Assembly (NCBI GenBank): GCA_001304505.1
Contig: LJUQ01000022.1
Location: forward strand, 1 to 37,877
Origin: Bacteroides sp. SM23_62_1
GTDB taxonomy: Bacteria; Bacteroidota; Bacteroidia; Bacteroidales; SM23-62
DNA length: 37,877 nucleotides
Reading direction: 5' to 3'
Positions 1 to 9,779 of the stretch are shown one piece after another. The notes beneath the pieces are model-generated. The model was not told the origin of the DNA. It searched no databases and worked only from the letters and a program-made list of their open reading frames with translations. Every line of letters starts with the position of its first letter. Position 1 is the stretch's first letter. The translations under genes were made by a program, and so were the position numbers.

Positions 1-1354
1 GTCTGAGCTCAGGCTGAATAAGGTAATGTGCAATCATGGTGTCAAAGAATTTTCCACCAAGATGTATGTCATAGTTCGCCAGTACCTGAAGGTCGTATTT
101 AATATTCTGACCAATCTTCAGAATTCTTTCATCTTCAAATAATTGTTTAAAATGCTGTAAACGATTCCATACATTCGTTTCACCTTCCAGAAAAGGTATA
201 TAAAATGCTTCTGTTGAATTAAATGAAAAAGCGATACCAACCAGCTCAGCATTTAGCGGATCGATGCTGGTTGTTTCTGTATCAAAACAGAAAGCTTGCT
301 GGCTGGAAAGCCTGGAAACCAATTCATGTATCTTTTCTGTTGTGTTATACAGATAATAGTGATGCTCTCTGGTTTCAATTGTATCATAGGCGAGTATCGT
401 TCCTTGTTTCCCATCCTCACCCTCTGCATCAAATAACGAAGCCTGATGTGTAATTGCAGGGATTGGTCCCGCAAAATCATAATTTAAAATCCTTTTAGCC
501 ACTGTCCGGAATTCAAGTTCATCGAATAATATTTTTAATTTGTCCTTGTCAACAGGTTTAAGCATAAAGGCGTAATCTTCGATGTTTACAGGAACTTGCT
601 GGTTAATTGTTACAAGTTCCCGCGAAAGTATTATCTGCTCTTTATTGTTTTTAATTATTTCCTGCTGTTTGCTTTTCAATTTCTCCAGATTAAGGAATAC
701 ATTTTCAATATTCTGGAATTCCGATATAAGTTTCTTTGCTGTTTTCTCGCCAATGCCGGGAGCTCCCGGTATATTGTCAGAACTGTCTCCCCAAAGGGCA
801 AGGATATCAATCACCTGTTCTGGTTTCTTTACCTGGAATATTTCATTTATCTCATTTACACCTAATATCTCCGCCTCTTCTCCAGATTTTTTGGGCTTAA
901 AAATATAGATATGTTCACTTACAAGCTGTGAGAAATCTTTATCTGGCGTCATCATAAACACATCAAATCCTTTATTTTCAGCTTGTTTTGCAAGGGTGCC
1001 AATGACATCATCCGCTTCAAAGCCTTCAACTTCAATGATCGGAATGTTGAACCCTTCTATAATCTTTTTTATGTAGGGTACCGATTTTTTAATATCCTCC
1101 GGAGTTTCTTCCCTGTTAGCTTTGTATTCTGGATAAATTTTATGTCTGAATGTTGGTGATGGTGGATCAAAAACAACTGCAATATGGGTTGGTTTCTGGT
1201 TGCGTATTATATCATCAAGTGTTACTGTAAAGCCAAAAATAGCGGAGGTATTGAGACCCTGGGAATTAAACATCTGACGGTTGATAAACGCATAATATGC
1301 TCTGAATATCAGTGCATAAGCGTCAAGTAAAAACAACTTCTTTTCTTTACTCAT
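1..1354 (-). CDS. polA: DNA polymerase I, N-terminal part (5'-3' exonuclease and start of 3'-5' exonuclease domain); runs off the window start
   Basis: Reverse-strand translation from ATG at 1354 gives MSKEKKLFLLDAYALIFRAYYAFINRQMFNSQGLNTSAIFGF... with GDSSDNIPGAPGIGEKTA and FCFDTETTSIDPLNAELVGIAFSF; open frame to base 1 (absent from the ORF track because it has no stop in the window). Confidence 0.93.
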   Translation of the reverse strand, partial: MSKEKKLFLLDAYALIFRAYYAFINRQMFNSQGLNTSAIFGFTVTLDDIIRNQKPTHIAVVFDPPSPTFRHKIYPEYKANREETPEDIKKSVPYIKKIIEGFNIPIIEVEGFEADDVIGTLAKQAENKGFDVFMMTPDKDFSQLVSEHIYIFKPKKSGEEAEILGVNEINEIFQVKKPEQVIDILALWGDSSDNIPGAPGIGEKTAKKLISEFQNIENVFLNLEKLKSKQQEIIKNNKEQIILSRELVTINQQVPVNIEDYAFMLKPVDKDKLKILFDELEFRTVAKRILNYDFAGPIPAITHQASLFDAEGEDGKQGTILAYDTIETREHHYYLYNTTEKIHELVSRLSSQQAFCFDTETTSIDPLNAELVGIAFSFNSTEAFYIPFLEGETNVWNRLQHFKQLFEDERILKIGQNIKYDLQVLANYDIHLGGKFFDTMIAHYLIQPELR

Positions 1355-1375
1355 CGGTATAACAGGGGGAATTAT

Positions 1376-1825
1376 TTATTGATTATCTTCAGCATACCAT
1401 TCAGCATATGAGGTTGCTGTTTCACATAATTTCAAAGAAAATAACTCTACATGTGCCGGTAGTTTTTGTATCAGTACATTAGCCATATGTGTGACAAGGT
1501 TTTCACACGTTGGCTGATAGTCAACAATGTAAAACTTATCGAACATTTTTTTTACATGGCTGATTTCAGGATTTCCTGCCTTTGAACTGATAATAACAGA
1601 ATGATCAAAATAATCAACGATGTTTTTATTGACAATTTCTTTAAGATCTGTAAAATCAATCACCATTCCCATTTTTGTGCTTCCTGAATTTTCCAGTGTC
1701 TGACCCCTTACAGTAACATATAACTTGTATGAGTGTCCATGAATATTTCTGCACGGACCATCATAATTCCATAATGCATGAGCCATTTCGAAAGTAAATT
1801 CTTTCGTAACCCTAATTTTCGTCAT
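1376..1825 (-). CDS. queD: 6-carboxytetrahydropterin synthase (QueD/PTPS family)
   Basis: FEMAHALWNYDGPCRNIHGHSYKLYVTV and PTCENLVTHMANVL motifs of the PTPS/QueD fold. Confidence 0.9.
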   Translation of the reverse strand: MTKIRVTKEFTFEMAHALWNYDGPCRNIHGHSYKLYVTVRGQTLENSGSTKMGMVIDFTDLKEIVNKNIVDYFDHSVIISSKAGNPEISHVKKMFDKFYIVDYQPTCENLVTHMANVLIQKLPAHVELFSLKLCETATSYAEWYAEDNQ

Positions 1826-1846
1826 TTATTTGATCAGTCGTTGGAA

Positions 1847-2146
1847 TTAAATACAAGCACACCTGCTTACACAATCGATGATGCTGCTCAGATCTTTATG
1901 TTTAAGGTAATAATATGTGTTTTTCCCGTCTCTTTTTGAAGCAAGCACTCCCTTATCCTTGAGGATCCCAAGATGGTGTGAGGTGGTAGATTGTTCTATC
2001 TGTAAAAGCTCATGAATTTCTGTTACAGTTAGCTTCTTTTCGTTTTCGAGATGATTTAAAATTGCAATTCTTACAGGATGTGCAATAGCCTTCAACATAT
2101 TTGATGCTTTTTCTAATTGTTCCGGATTTAATTTGTCAAATTTCAT
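1847..2146 (-). CDS. ArsR-family winged-helix transcriptional regulator with C-terminal Cys cluster
   Basis: KAIAHPVRIAILNHLENEKKLTVTEIHELLQIEQSTTSHHLGILKDKGVLASKRDGKNTYYYL; ends DCVSRCACI. Confidence 0.9.
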   Translation of the reverse strand: MKFDKLNPEQLEKASNMLKAIAHPVRIAILNHLENEKKLTVTEIHELLQIEQSTTSHHLGILKDKGVLASKRDGKNTYYYLKHKDLSSIIDCVSRCACI

Positions 2147-2432
2147 GCTTTCTTATCATTTACGCTGTACAAATACAAATATATAAATATCTAAAATTTA
2201 AATTATGACAATAATCAGATTAAAGTGTAATGATTCCCAGGTTAAATTCCTTCTTAATACTCATGTTTATATAGTTTCCTGCGGCAGGATATTTCAGATA
2301 GTTCAATAACACATTAAATATATTGATATTGATTTGTTTGTGCAGATTTTTTGATCGGAATTATTTTCTAACTATCTATATATCAATTATTTGATAATTT
2401 TAATTGCACAATATTTTATTCATTTATATTTT

Positions 2433-2440
2433 TACCTTTG
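2433..2440 (+). promoter_or_regulatory. putative Bacteroidota -7 element TACCTTTG upstream of the polyprenyl synthetase gene
   Basis: Matches TAnnTTTG about 23 nt before the GTG start; no convincing -33 TTG at standard spacing. Confidence 0.35.
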
Positions 2441-2462
2441 CTAATTAACGAATATCCACCGG

Positions 2463-3437
2463 GTGTTACCATTAAATGAAATACGTCAGCCTGTTGATGA
2501 AGAAATGAGGATGTTTGAAAAACATTTCAGATCATCAATGAAAAGCAATGTCCCATTGCTTAACCTGATAACGCATTATATTTTACGTAGAAAAGGTAAG
2601 CAAATACGACCTTTATTTGTATTCCTGACAGCTAAAATGCTTGGTAAGGTAGATGAATCTACTTATCATGCAGCAAGTCTTATTGAATTACTTCATACAG
2701 CCACCCTTATCCATGATGATGTTGTTGATGAGAGCTATGAAAGGAGAGGATATTTTTCCATTAATGCACTTTGGCAATCAAAAGTTGCTGTTCTTCTGGG
2801 AGATTATTTACTCTCAAAAGGATTACTTCTTGCTGTTGATCATCATGAATATGATCTTTTAAATATTGTCACAGAGGCAGTTCGTGAGATTATTGAAGGT
2901 GAATTGTTACAGATTCAGAAATCCAGAAAGTTAAATATCAACAAAGATGAGTATTTTGAAATTATCAGGATGAAAACTGCCACTTTGATTTCGGCATGTA
3001 CAGCTTCGGGTGCTCATTCAGTAGGCGCTGATAAACTTACCGTCCAAAATATGAAGAAATTTGGAGAAAATGTTGGTATGGCATTTCAAATAAAAGATGA
3101 TCTGTTTGATTACCAAAAACAAGGGATTATTGGTAAACCTACCGGCAATGATATTAAGGAAAAGAAATTTACGCTGCCTCTTATTCATGCATTGGAAAAT
3201 GGTGATCCTGATACTAAACGACAGATTATCAGATCAATAAAAAGACACAATAACAACGCGCATAAGATTCAGGAAGTTATTGCTTATGCTGTCAGGAACA
3301 AGGGTATTGAATATTCAATCATGAAAATGAACGAATATAGGGATACAGCGCTTGAACTATTGAAAGGCTATCCTGATAATGATGCAAAAAAATCTTTAAT
3401 TTCCCTTGTTAATTATGTAGTCACCCGAGAGAAATGA
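2463..3437 (+). CDS. polyprenyl (isoprenyl) diphosphate synthase, GTG start
   Basis: LIHDDVVDE and FQIKDDLFDY aspartate-rich motifs, KGKQIRPLFVFLTAKM. Confidence 0.92.
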   Translation: MLPLNEIRQPVDEEMRMFEKHFRSSMKSNVPLLNLITHYILRRKGKQIRPLFVFLTAKMLGKVDESTYHAASLIELLHTATLIHDDVVDESYERRGYFSINALWQSKVAVLLGDYLLSKGLLLAVDHHEYDLLNIVTEAVREIIEGELLQIQKSRKLNINKDEYFEIIRMKTATLISACTASGAHSVGADKLTVQNMKKFGENVGMAFQIKDDLFDYQKQGIIGKPTGNDIKEKKFTLPLIHALENGDPDTKRQIIRSIKRHNNNAHKIQEVIAYAVRNKGIEYSIMKMNEYRDTALELLKGYPDNDAKKSLISLVNYVVTREK

Positions 3438-3441
3438 ATTG

Positions 3442-5265
3442 TTATTTGTTTCTGAGCCCCTGAAGAAGTATATGTGTTTTTCTTTCTCCGATCAGATCAA
3501 TAATCTCCTGTTTGTCAGCATTTTTTATAGCTTTAACAGATCCAAAACTTAATAATAATTTTTCACGGGTTTTTTCTCCAATACCTTCAATGTGATCCAG
3601 CTCTGAAACTATCATATCTTTTGATCTTTTATTTCTATGAAATTTTACACCAAACCTGTGAGCTTCATTTCTTATCTGTTGAATAATCTTTAGTGTTTCT
3701 GAATTTTTATCAATATACAGTGGTACCGAATCACCGGGAAAACATATTTCCTCCAGTCTTTTTGCAATTCCAATAACAGCTATTTTACCTCTGAGTCCTA
3801 ATTTTTCAATACTTTTTAATGCCGCATTTAATTGTCCTTTTCCCCCATCTATGATGATCAGCTTTGGCAAAGAACCATTTTCATTTAATATTCTCTGATA
3901 CCTTCTGAAAATAACTTCTTCCATTGACTCATAATCATTTGGTCCTGTCACTGTCTTGATATTGAAATGCCGGTAATCTTTTCTGCTTGGTTTAAGTTTT
4001 TTAAACACCACGCAGGCTGCAACAGGATTTTTTCCCTGGATATTGGAGTTATCAAAACATTCTATATGATCGGGTTGATCAGCCAGGTATAGATCCTTCA
4101 TAATTGTTGCGTATTTTCTCGATATCTTCATTTCCGGTTTCATTAACTCCATCTGCTTTCTTTTTTCCAGCTGGTAAAACTTAGCGTTTCTTTCGGACAG
4201 ATTAAGTAAATGTTTTTTATCTCCTCTTAGCGGCACTGTGAAGTTTGCTCCTTGAATAGCCAGGTCAATTTTTTGTGGTACAATAATTTCCTTTGTCTGG
4301 CTTCCAGTTCGTTGCCGGATCTCAATAATTGCCATTGAAAGGAGGTCAGGAACAGATTCATCAAGTCTTTTCTTCAATTCGAGTGTCTGTGTCTGGACCA
4401 CAGAGCCATTTATAACTTTTAAGTAATTTATATATGCAGAATGCTTCTCATCTGCTATAGAATATACTTCGGCATCCTTTATTTTAGGATTTACAATGGT
4501 TGATTTACTTCTATATTTTTCCAGTATTTCTATTTTTTGTTTCACCAGTTGTGCCTGTTCAAACTCCATTGTTTTTGCATAAGAGTCCATAAGTTTTTTC
4601 AAATATTCAACTACCTGAAAGATGTTTCCTTTTAATATTTCGTGAATCTGGGTAAGGGCTTCTTCATAATCCTGCCTTGTTTGCAATCCCTCGCAGGGTG
4701 CTTTACAATTTCCCATATGGTATTCAAGGCATGCCTTGAATTTTTTCTGTTTAATATTTTCTTCTGAAAGATTAAGCTTGCAATTTCTGATAGGAAATAG
4801 CTGCCTGATTAGATCGAGTAATGTTTTAACCATCGTCACCGATGTATAGGGTCCATAATATATTGATCCATCCCTGATAACATTCCTGGTGATAAATACT
4901 CTTGGGAAAAGTTCATTTTTTACGCATATCCAGGGAAAGGTCTTATCATCCTTTAGCAACACGTTATACCTTGGTTGATGCTTTTTTATCAGGTTATTTT
5001 CCAGCAGTAATGCATCCGATTCGTCAGAAACAACAAAATGTTTAATTTCTGCGGTCTTTTTAATAAGTATCCTCAGTTTATTATTTTCAGGTTTATTTCT
5101 TGTAAAATATGAAGAGACTCTTTTTTTTAAATTCCTGGCTTTACCGACATAAAGAATTTCTCCCTGATTGCTAATAAACTGATATATACCGGGCTTGTCA
5201 GGTATTACTTCAATTAATGATTTTAAATAATCGATATGCGGGTATTCAACATTCATTTGATTCAA
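3442..5265 (-). CDS. uvrC: excinuclease ABC subunit C
   Basis: GIY-YIG start PDKPGIYQFISNQGEILYVGKARNLKKRVSSYF, UVR region, IECFDNSNIQG and C-terminal HhH. Confidence 0.97.
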   Translation of the reverse strand: MNQMNVEYPHIDYLKSLIEVIPDKPGIYQFISNQGEILYVGKARNLKKRVSSYFTRNKPENNKLRILIKKTAEIKHFVVSDESDALLLENNLIKKHQPRYNVLLKDDKTFPWICVKNELFPRVFITRNVIRDGSIYYGPYTSVTMVKTLLDLIRQLFPIRNCKLNLSEENIKQKKFKACLEYHMGNCKAPCEGLQTRQDYEEALTQIHEILKGNIFQVVEYLKKLMDSYAKTMEFEQAQLVKQKIEILEKYRSKSTIVNPKIKDAEVYSIADEKHSAYINYLKVINGSVVQTQTLELKKRLDESVPDLLSMAIIEIRQRTGSQTKEIIVPQKIDLAIQGANFTVPLRGDKKHLLNLSERNAKFYQLEKRKQMELMKPEMKISRKYATIMKDLYLADQPDHIECFDNSNIQGKNPVAACVVFKKLKPSRKDYRHFNIKTVTGPNDYESMEEVIFRRYQRILNENGSLPKLIIIDGGKGQLNAALKSIEKLGLRGKIAVIGIAKRLEEICFPGDSVPLYIDKNSETLKIIQQIRNEAHRFGVKFHRNKRSKDMIVSELDHIEGIGEKTREKLLLSFGSVKAIKNADKQEIIDLIGERKTHILLQGLRNK

Positions 5266-6892
5266 TATCCGGAAATAATGTTACCGGTGAAAATTTTTCC
5301 ACATCAAATAATCCCTTGTCGCTAATTTTTATTTTCGGGATAACAAGCAATGCCATAAAAGATAATGTCATGAATGGTGCATTCAGATGAGATCCCATTT
5401 TTTTAACCTGTTCATTCAATTGTTGATATTTCCTGGCAATATCATCACCATCATTATCTGTCATTAAACCGCCAATTGGAAGAGCCAATTCGTTATATCC
5501 CTTATCATTTAATACAACAATACCTCCCTTTATTTCTATTAATCTGTTTATAGCCTTTATTATTTCTTTATCCTCCACACCAATTGCAATAATATTGTGA
5601 CTGTCGTGTGCTACTGAAGTTGCTATCGCCCCCTTTTTTAAACCAAATCCATTAATAAATCCAACAGCGGGATGAGCCTTATGGTATCTATTGTATACAA
5701 CGATTTTCAAAACATCCTGTTTAATATCGGAATGTACGAATCCATTCTTAGTCTTCATTACCATTTTCAACTCATCAGTAAATAACTGCCCGTCATATGC
5801 TTTTATTACCCTGATATTATTTGATGATGCTTTCACAAGAATATCTTCAATGGATAAAGGTGTACAATTAAAAATATTGATTTTCTTTTCTTCAATTTTA
5901 TTAATGATTGTATTACCATTCTCAAAAACCTTTATACCATTTATGAAGGTTTCTTTAACTTTCATTTCTTTTAATGCATCCAGAACTATAAAATCTGCTT
6001 TATCTCCTTCGCGTAACAAGCCTATGTCCAGATCATAATGCAAAACCGGATTTAAGGACGATGCTTTAATCAGATCGAAAAGATCATAACCTTCCTTTAA
6101 TCCTTTTCTAATTAATAAATTGATATTCCCCCTGATAAGATCATCCGGATGGAGATCATCGGAACAAAACATAATATTATCAGGATGATCTTTGATTAAC
6201 GGGATTAACTCATTAAAATTTTTCGCTGCACTTCCTTCTCTGATTAATATTTTTATTCCAAGGCCGATTTTTTCCCGGGCTTCATCTATGTTTGCACATT
6301 CGTGATCTGTTGTTATACCTTCAAGAGCATATTTTATCAGATTCTTTCCTCTCAAACCGGGCGCATGTCCATCTATTTTCTTACCAAGACTCTTTGCCAG
6401 AAGAATTTTGTCCATTATTTTCTTATCATCATGAATAACACCTGGGAAGTTCATCACTTCTGACAGATATTTCAACTTGTAATTTCTAAAAAGTTCATCA
6501 ATGTCCTGTAATTCTAATTTTGCGCCGGATGTTTCATAATCTGTTGCCGGAACACACGAAGGTGCACCAAAGTAAAATTTGAATGGTACTTTTTCCCCAT
6601 TTCCTATCATGAATTTCACACCTTCTTTACCCAGCACGTTTGCTATTTCGTGTGGATCTGAGAGGACTGCAACTGTGCCGTGTCGAACTGCTATTCTGGC
6701 AAACTCGGAAGGTATCAGCATTGAGCTTTCAATATGCACGTGCGCATCAACTAATCCGGGTATTATAAATCTTTTCTCCCCGGTATTTTTTTTTATTACT
6801 TTTTTTATTTGCCCATCTGCTATGTGGAGTGTTCCCGGATAAATACTTCTGTTAAAAATATCTACAATATTCCCTGCTATCGTGAATTTCAT
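5246..6892 (-). CDS. ade: adenine deaminase
   Basis: GLVDAHVHIESSMLIPSEFARIAVRHGTVAVLSDPHEIANVLG amidohydrolase signature; GFGLKKGAIATSVAHDSHNIIAIG C-terminal domain. Confidence 0.94.
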   Translation of the reverse strand: MKFTIAGNIVDIFNRSIYPGTLHIADGQIKKVIKKNTGEKRFIIPGLVDAHVHIESSMLIPSEFARIAVRHGTVAVLSDPHEIANVLGKEGVKFMIGNGEKVPFKFYFGAPSCVPATDYETSGAKLELQDIDELFRNYKLKYLSEVMNFPGVIHDDKKIMDKILLAKSLGKKIDGHAPGLRGKNLIKYALEGITTDHECANIDEAREKIGLGIKILIREGSAAKNFNELIPLIKDHPDNIMFCSDDLHPDDLIRGNINLLIRKGLKEGYDLFDLIKASSLNPVLHYDLDIGLLREGDKADFIVLDALKEMKVKETFINGIKVFENGNTIINKIEEKKINIFNCTPLSIEDILVKASSNNIRVIKAYDGQLFTDELKMVMKTKNGFVHSDIKQDVLKIVVYNRYHKAHPAVGFINGFGLKKGAIATSVAHDSHNIIAIGVEDKEIIKAINRLIEIKGGIVVLNDKGYNELALPIGGLMTDNDGDDIARKYQQLNEQVKKMGSHLNAPFMTLSFMALLVIPKIKISDKGLFDVEKFSPVTLFPDIESNEC

Positions 6893-6940
6893 TTATACTA
6901 TCTTGGTTTTTATCTTTCTGGTTGAAACTATACCGTTGTA

Positions 6941-6956
6941 TGTTCCACGTGGAACA
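6941..6956. promoter_or_regulatory. parS: parS-like ParB/Spo0J binding site (centromere-like)
   Basis: Perfect 16-bp palindrome TGTTCCACGTGGAACA, intergenic between the ade start and the mnmG stop; matches the known parS consensus TGTTYCACGTGRAACA. Confidence 0.85.
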
Positions 6957-8834
6957 TTACCTTCCCATATAAACCAGGAGAACGCTTATGTCAGCAGGTG
7001 ATACGCCACTTATTCTGCTTGCCTGTCCTATTGTCAACGGCTTTATTTTCTTTAATTTTTGCCTTCCTTCTGTTGATATTGACATTATTTTATTATAATC
7101 TATCTTTTCATCAATCTTTATATTTTCAAGTCTTTTAAGTTTCTCTGCCATCTTTTTTTCCCTTTCTATATATCCCTTGTATTTAATATTAATTTCAGCA
7201 GATTCCAGTATTTCTTCTCTTCTTCTTCCCATTTTGATGATGTATTCATTAAGGTCATCAAATTCCGTATATATATCATCTATTCTTATTTGAGGTCTTG
7301 CTATTAAATCAATACTTTTAACTTTTTGCTTTAAAGTGCTGGTATTCAGCTTTTTTAATTTATCATTTATTTTTCCAGGTTCAATGCTTTTCCTGCTTAA
7401 TTCCATAATTATTCTCTTTCTATATCTTGCTTTCTCATGTACGAGTTTCAATCTTTCTTTTTTTGCCAGTCCAATTGAATGAGATAATTCTGTTAATCTT
7501 TCATCCGCATCATCCTGCCTTAAAATTATTCTGTATTCCGCTCTTGATGTAAACATCCTGTAAGGTTCATCAACACCTTTTGTAACCAAATCATCAATGA
7601 GTACACCTATATAGGCCTGATCTCTGCTTAAAATAAATTCTGTACCTTTTTTCAATTTTAAATGTGCATTTATTCCGGCGATCATACCCTGTGCAGCTGC
7701 CTCTTCATACCCAGTAGTTCCGTTAATTTGCCCGGCGAAGTACAAGTTCTTGATTTTCTTTGTTTCCAGTGTGTGATTTAATTGAGTTGGAGGGAAATAA
7801 TCATATTCAATAGCATACCCTGGTCTGTATATTTTAACTTTTTCCAGACCTTTAATTTTTCTTAATGCTTCTTTTTGAATTGTTAATGGTAACGAGCTTG
7901 AAAATCCGTTGATATAATATTCTTCCGTGTTAAGTCCTTCCGGTTCAATAAAAAGCATATGTTGTTCTTTTTCTGCAAATGTTACTATCTTATCCTCTAT
8001 ACTTGGACAATAACGCGGTCCTATACTTTTTATAATTCCTGTATATAATGGTGAATCCTTAAAACCTTTTTCCAAAATCCTGTGTACTTCTTTATTTGTA
8101 TATATAATCCAGCAGCTTTTATGTTTTGAATAATCGACATCATAATCCAGAAATGAAAACTTTTTTCCTTCATTATCTCCTTTTTGTTCGGTCATTTTTG
8201 TAAAATTTATACTCCTCCCATCCAATCTTGCAGGGGTTCCGGTTTTCATTCTACCTACCTCAAAATCATATTTTTTTAATTGTTCACTCAATCCATATGC
8301 ATATGGTTCTCCCGCTCTGCCTCCATGAATCTGTTTTCTACCAATATGCATAAGACCGTTTAAAAAGGTACCATTTGTTAATATGACAGCTTTTGATAAT
8401 ATCTTTTCGCCCATTCTTGTAATTACACCTTTTATGTTATTCTTCTCAATAATGAGTTCCGTTACCATATCCTGCCAGAACTCCAAATTTTTTGTTTTTT
8501 CGAGCATTTCCCGCCATTTTATTGAAAATTGCATCCTGTCACATTGTGCCCTTGGACTCCACATTGCAGGTCCTTTTGATTTATTTAACATTCTGAATTG
8601 TATCATTGTCTGATCAGTCACTATTCCACTGTATCCACCCATTGCATCAATCTCCCTTATAATCTGCCCTTTTGCAATCCCACCCATAGCTGGATTACAT
8701 GACATCTGTGCAATCTTTGTCATATCCATGGTAATTAACAAAACCCTAGATCCAAGATTTGCTGCTGCTGCTGCTGCTTCACTTCCAGCATGACCCGCAC
8801 CAACAACGATGATATCATATATCTCATCGTTCAT
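6957..8834 (-). CDS. mnmG: tRNA uridine-5-carboxymethylaminomethyl(34) synthesis enzyme MnmG (GidA)
   Basis: VVGAGHAGSEAAAAAANLGSRVLLIT, SCNPAMGGIAKGQIIREIDAMGG, GTTGYEEAAAQGMIAGINA. Confidence 0.97.
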   Translation of the reverse strand: MNDEIYDIIVVGAGHAGSEAAAAAANLGSRVLLITMDMTKIAQMSCNPAMGGIAKGQIIREIDAMGGYSGIVTDQTMIQFRMLNKSKGPAMWSPRAQCDRMQFSIKWREMLEKTKNLEFWQDMVTELIIEKNNIKGVITRMGEKILSKAVILTNGTFLNGLMHIGRKQIHGGRAGEPYAYGLSEQLKKYDFEVGRMKTGTPARLDGRSINFTKMTEQKGDNEGKKFSFLDYDVDYSKHKSCWIIYTNKEVHRILEKGFKDSPLYTGIIKSIGPRYCPSIEDKIVTFAEKEQHMLFIEPEGLNTEEYYINGFSSSLPLTIQKEALRKIKGLEKVKIYRPGYAIEYDYFPPTQLNHTLETKKIKNLYFAGQINGTTGYEEAAAQGMIAGINAHLKLKKGTEFILSRDQAYIGVLIDDLVTKGVDEPYRMFTSRAEYRIILRQDDADERLTELSHSIGLAKKERLKLVHEKARYRKRIIMELSRKSIEPGKINDKLKKLNTSTLKQKVKSIDLIARPQIRIDDIYTEFDDLNEYIIKMGRRREEILESAEINIKYKGYIEREKKMAEKLKRLENIKIDEKIDYNKIMSISTEGRQKLKKIKPLTIGQASRISGVSPADISVLLVYMGR

Positions 8835-8860
8835 TTTTTTTAAAATAGATTGGTCAGACC

Positions 8861-9289
8861 TTATTCTTCTTTTTTATTTATCTTTTTTAATAATTCGTTT
8901 TCTTTTTTTCTCATTTTATACTTGTCTTTTTCCTTCTCGTCTTTATAACCAAGTAAATGTAATATTCCATGGATAATTACCCTTTTTAGTTCATCTTCTT
9001 CATTTACTTTATATTCCTTTGCATTTTCTTTTATTCTCTCAATGCTTACATATAAATCTCCCGATATTCGCTCTTTTTCAGAATAATCAAAGGTGATAAT
9101 ATCTGTGTAGTAATCCCTGTTCAGGTATTTTTTATTCAGATCCAGCAGTTTTTCATCGCACGTGAGAATTATATTTATTTCTCCCGTTTTTTTATTGTGC
9201 AGGTTGATGATCTTCTTTATCAGATCTTTTAGTTCTATTTTTCCGGATAGTTTATATTCAATATCCTGAACATAAAAGAGGATGGCCAA
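8861..9289 (-). CDS. ybeY: rRNA maturation endoribonuclease YbeY
   Basis: HGILHLLGYKDEKEKDKYKM metal-binding motif; LNKKYLNRDYYTDIITFDY. Confidence 0.94.
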   Translation of the reverse strand: MAILFYVQDIEYKLSGKIELKDLIKKIINLHNKKTGEINIILTCDEKLLDLNKKYLNRDYYTDIITFDYSEKERISGDLYVSIERIKENAKEYKVNEEDELKRVIIHGILHLLGYKDEKEKDKYKMRKKENELLKKINKKEE

Positions 9290-9292
9290 GTC

Positions 9293-9691
9293 TTAAAGGT
9301 TAAAAGTTAAATTTACAACTCTTCCTTTTTTATTAAATACGATTTTATCTGCAAGCTTTACCATAAGAAATATGCCCCTTCCATTTACCTTTTCAACATT
9401 TTCAGGAGCAGTCGGATCAGGTATGTTCTTATAATCAAATCCTTTCCCCTGGTCTATTATTGTAAGGTTTAGTTCTTTTTCAGACCAGGAGAATTTTATA
9501 TTCACATCTTTATTTTCATCCAGTTTATTACCATGAAGGATTGCGTTATTAGCAGCTTCCAGTGTTGCTATAAATACATTCCCATATTTCTCTGAACTAA
9601 GCTTACACTCATTTGTAACTTCATCTATAAGCTTTTCAACCTCTCTTAAATTTTCAATTTTTGAAGGAATATTAATTTCTCTTTTCATCAC
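9293..9691 (-). CDS. ATP-binding protein / anti-sigma regulatory factor-like HATPase
   Basis: ATLEAANNAILHGNK (N box), IIDQGKGFDYKNIPDP (G1 box), GRGIFLMVKLAD. Confidence 0.88.
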   Translation of the reverse strand: MMKREINIPSKIENLREVEKLIDEVTNECKLSSEKYGNVFIATLEAANNAILHGNKLDENKDVNIKFSWSEKELNLTIIDQGKGFDYKNIPDPTAPENVEKVNGRGIFLMVKLADKIVFNKKGRVVNLTFNL

Positions 9692-9779
9692 TTGTTATAG
9701 CAGACAATGCCCTTATACTGAAAATAATTAAAAAGGTTACCTTTTTTATTAAATTTTTAGATATTTTTTTTTTATCTAA

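Noticed and set aside
582-908. Plus-strand ORF of 108 aa
   Set aside because: Lies antisense inside polA; low-complexity hydrophobic translation with no family signature.
5691-6038. Plus-strand ORF of 115 aa
   Set aside because: Antisense shadow of the ade gene.
8761-8778. GCT trinucleotide run
   Set aside because: Encodes the Ala-rich helix after the MnmG FAD-binding GxGxxG motif; not an unusual repeat.
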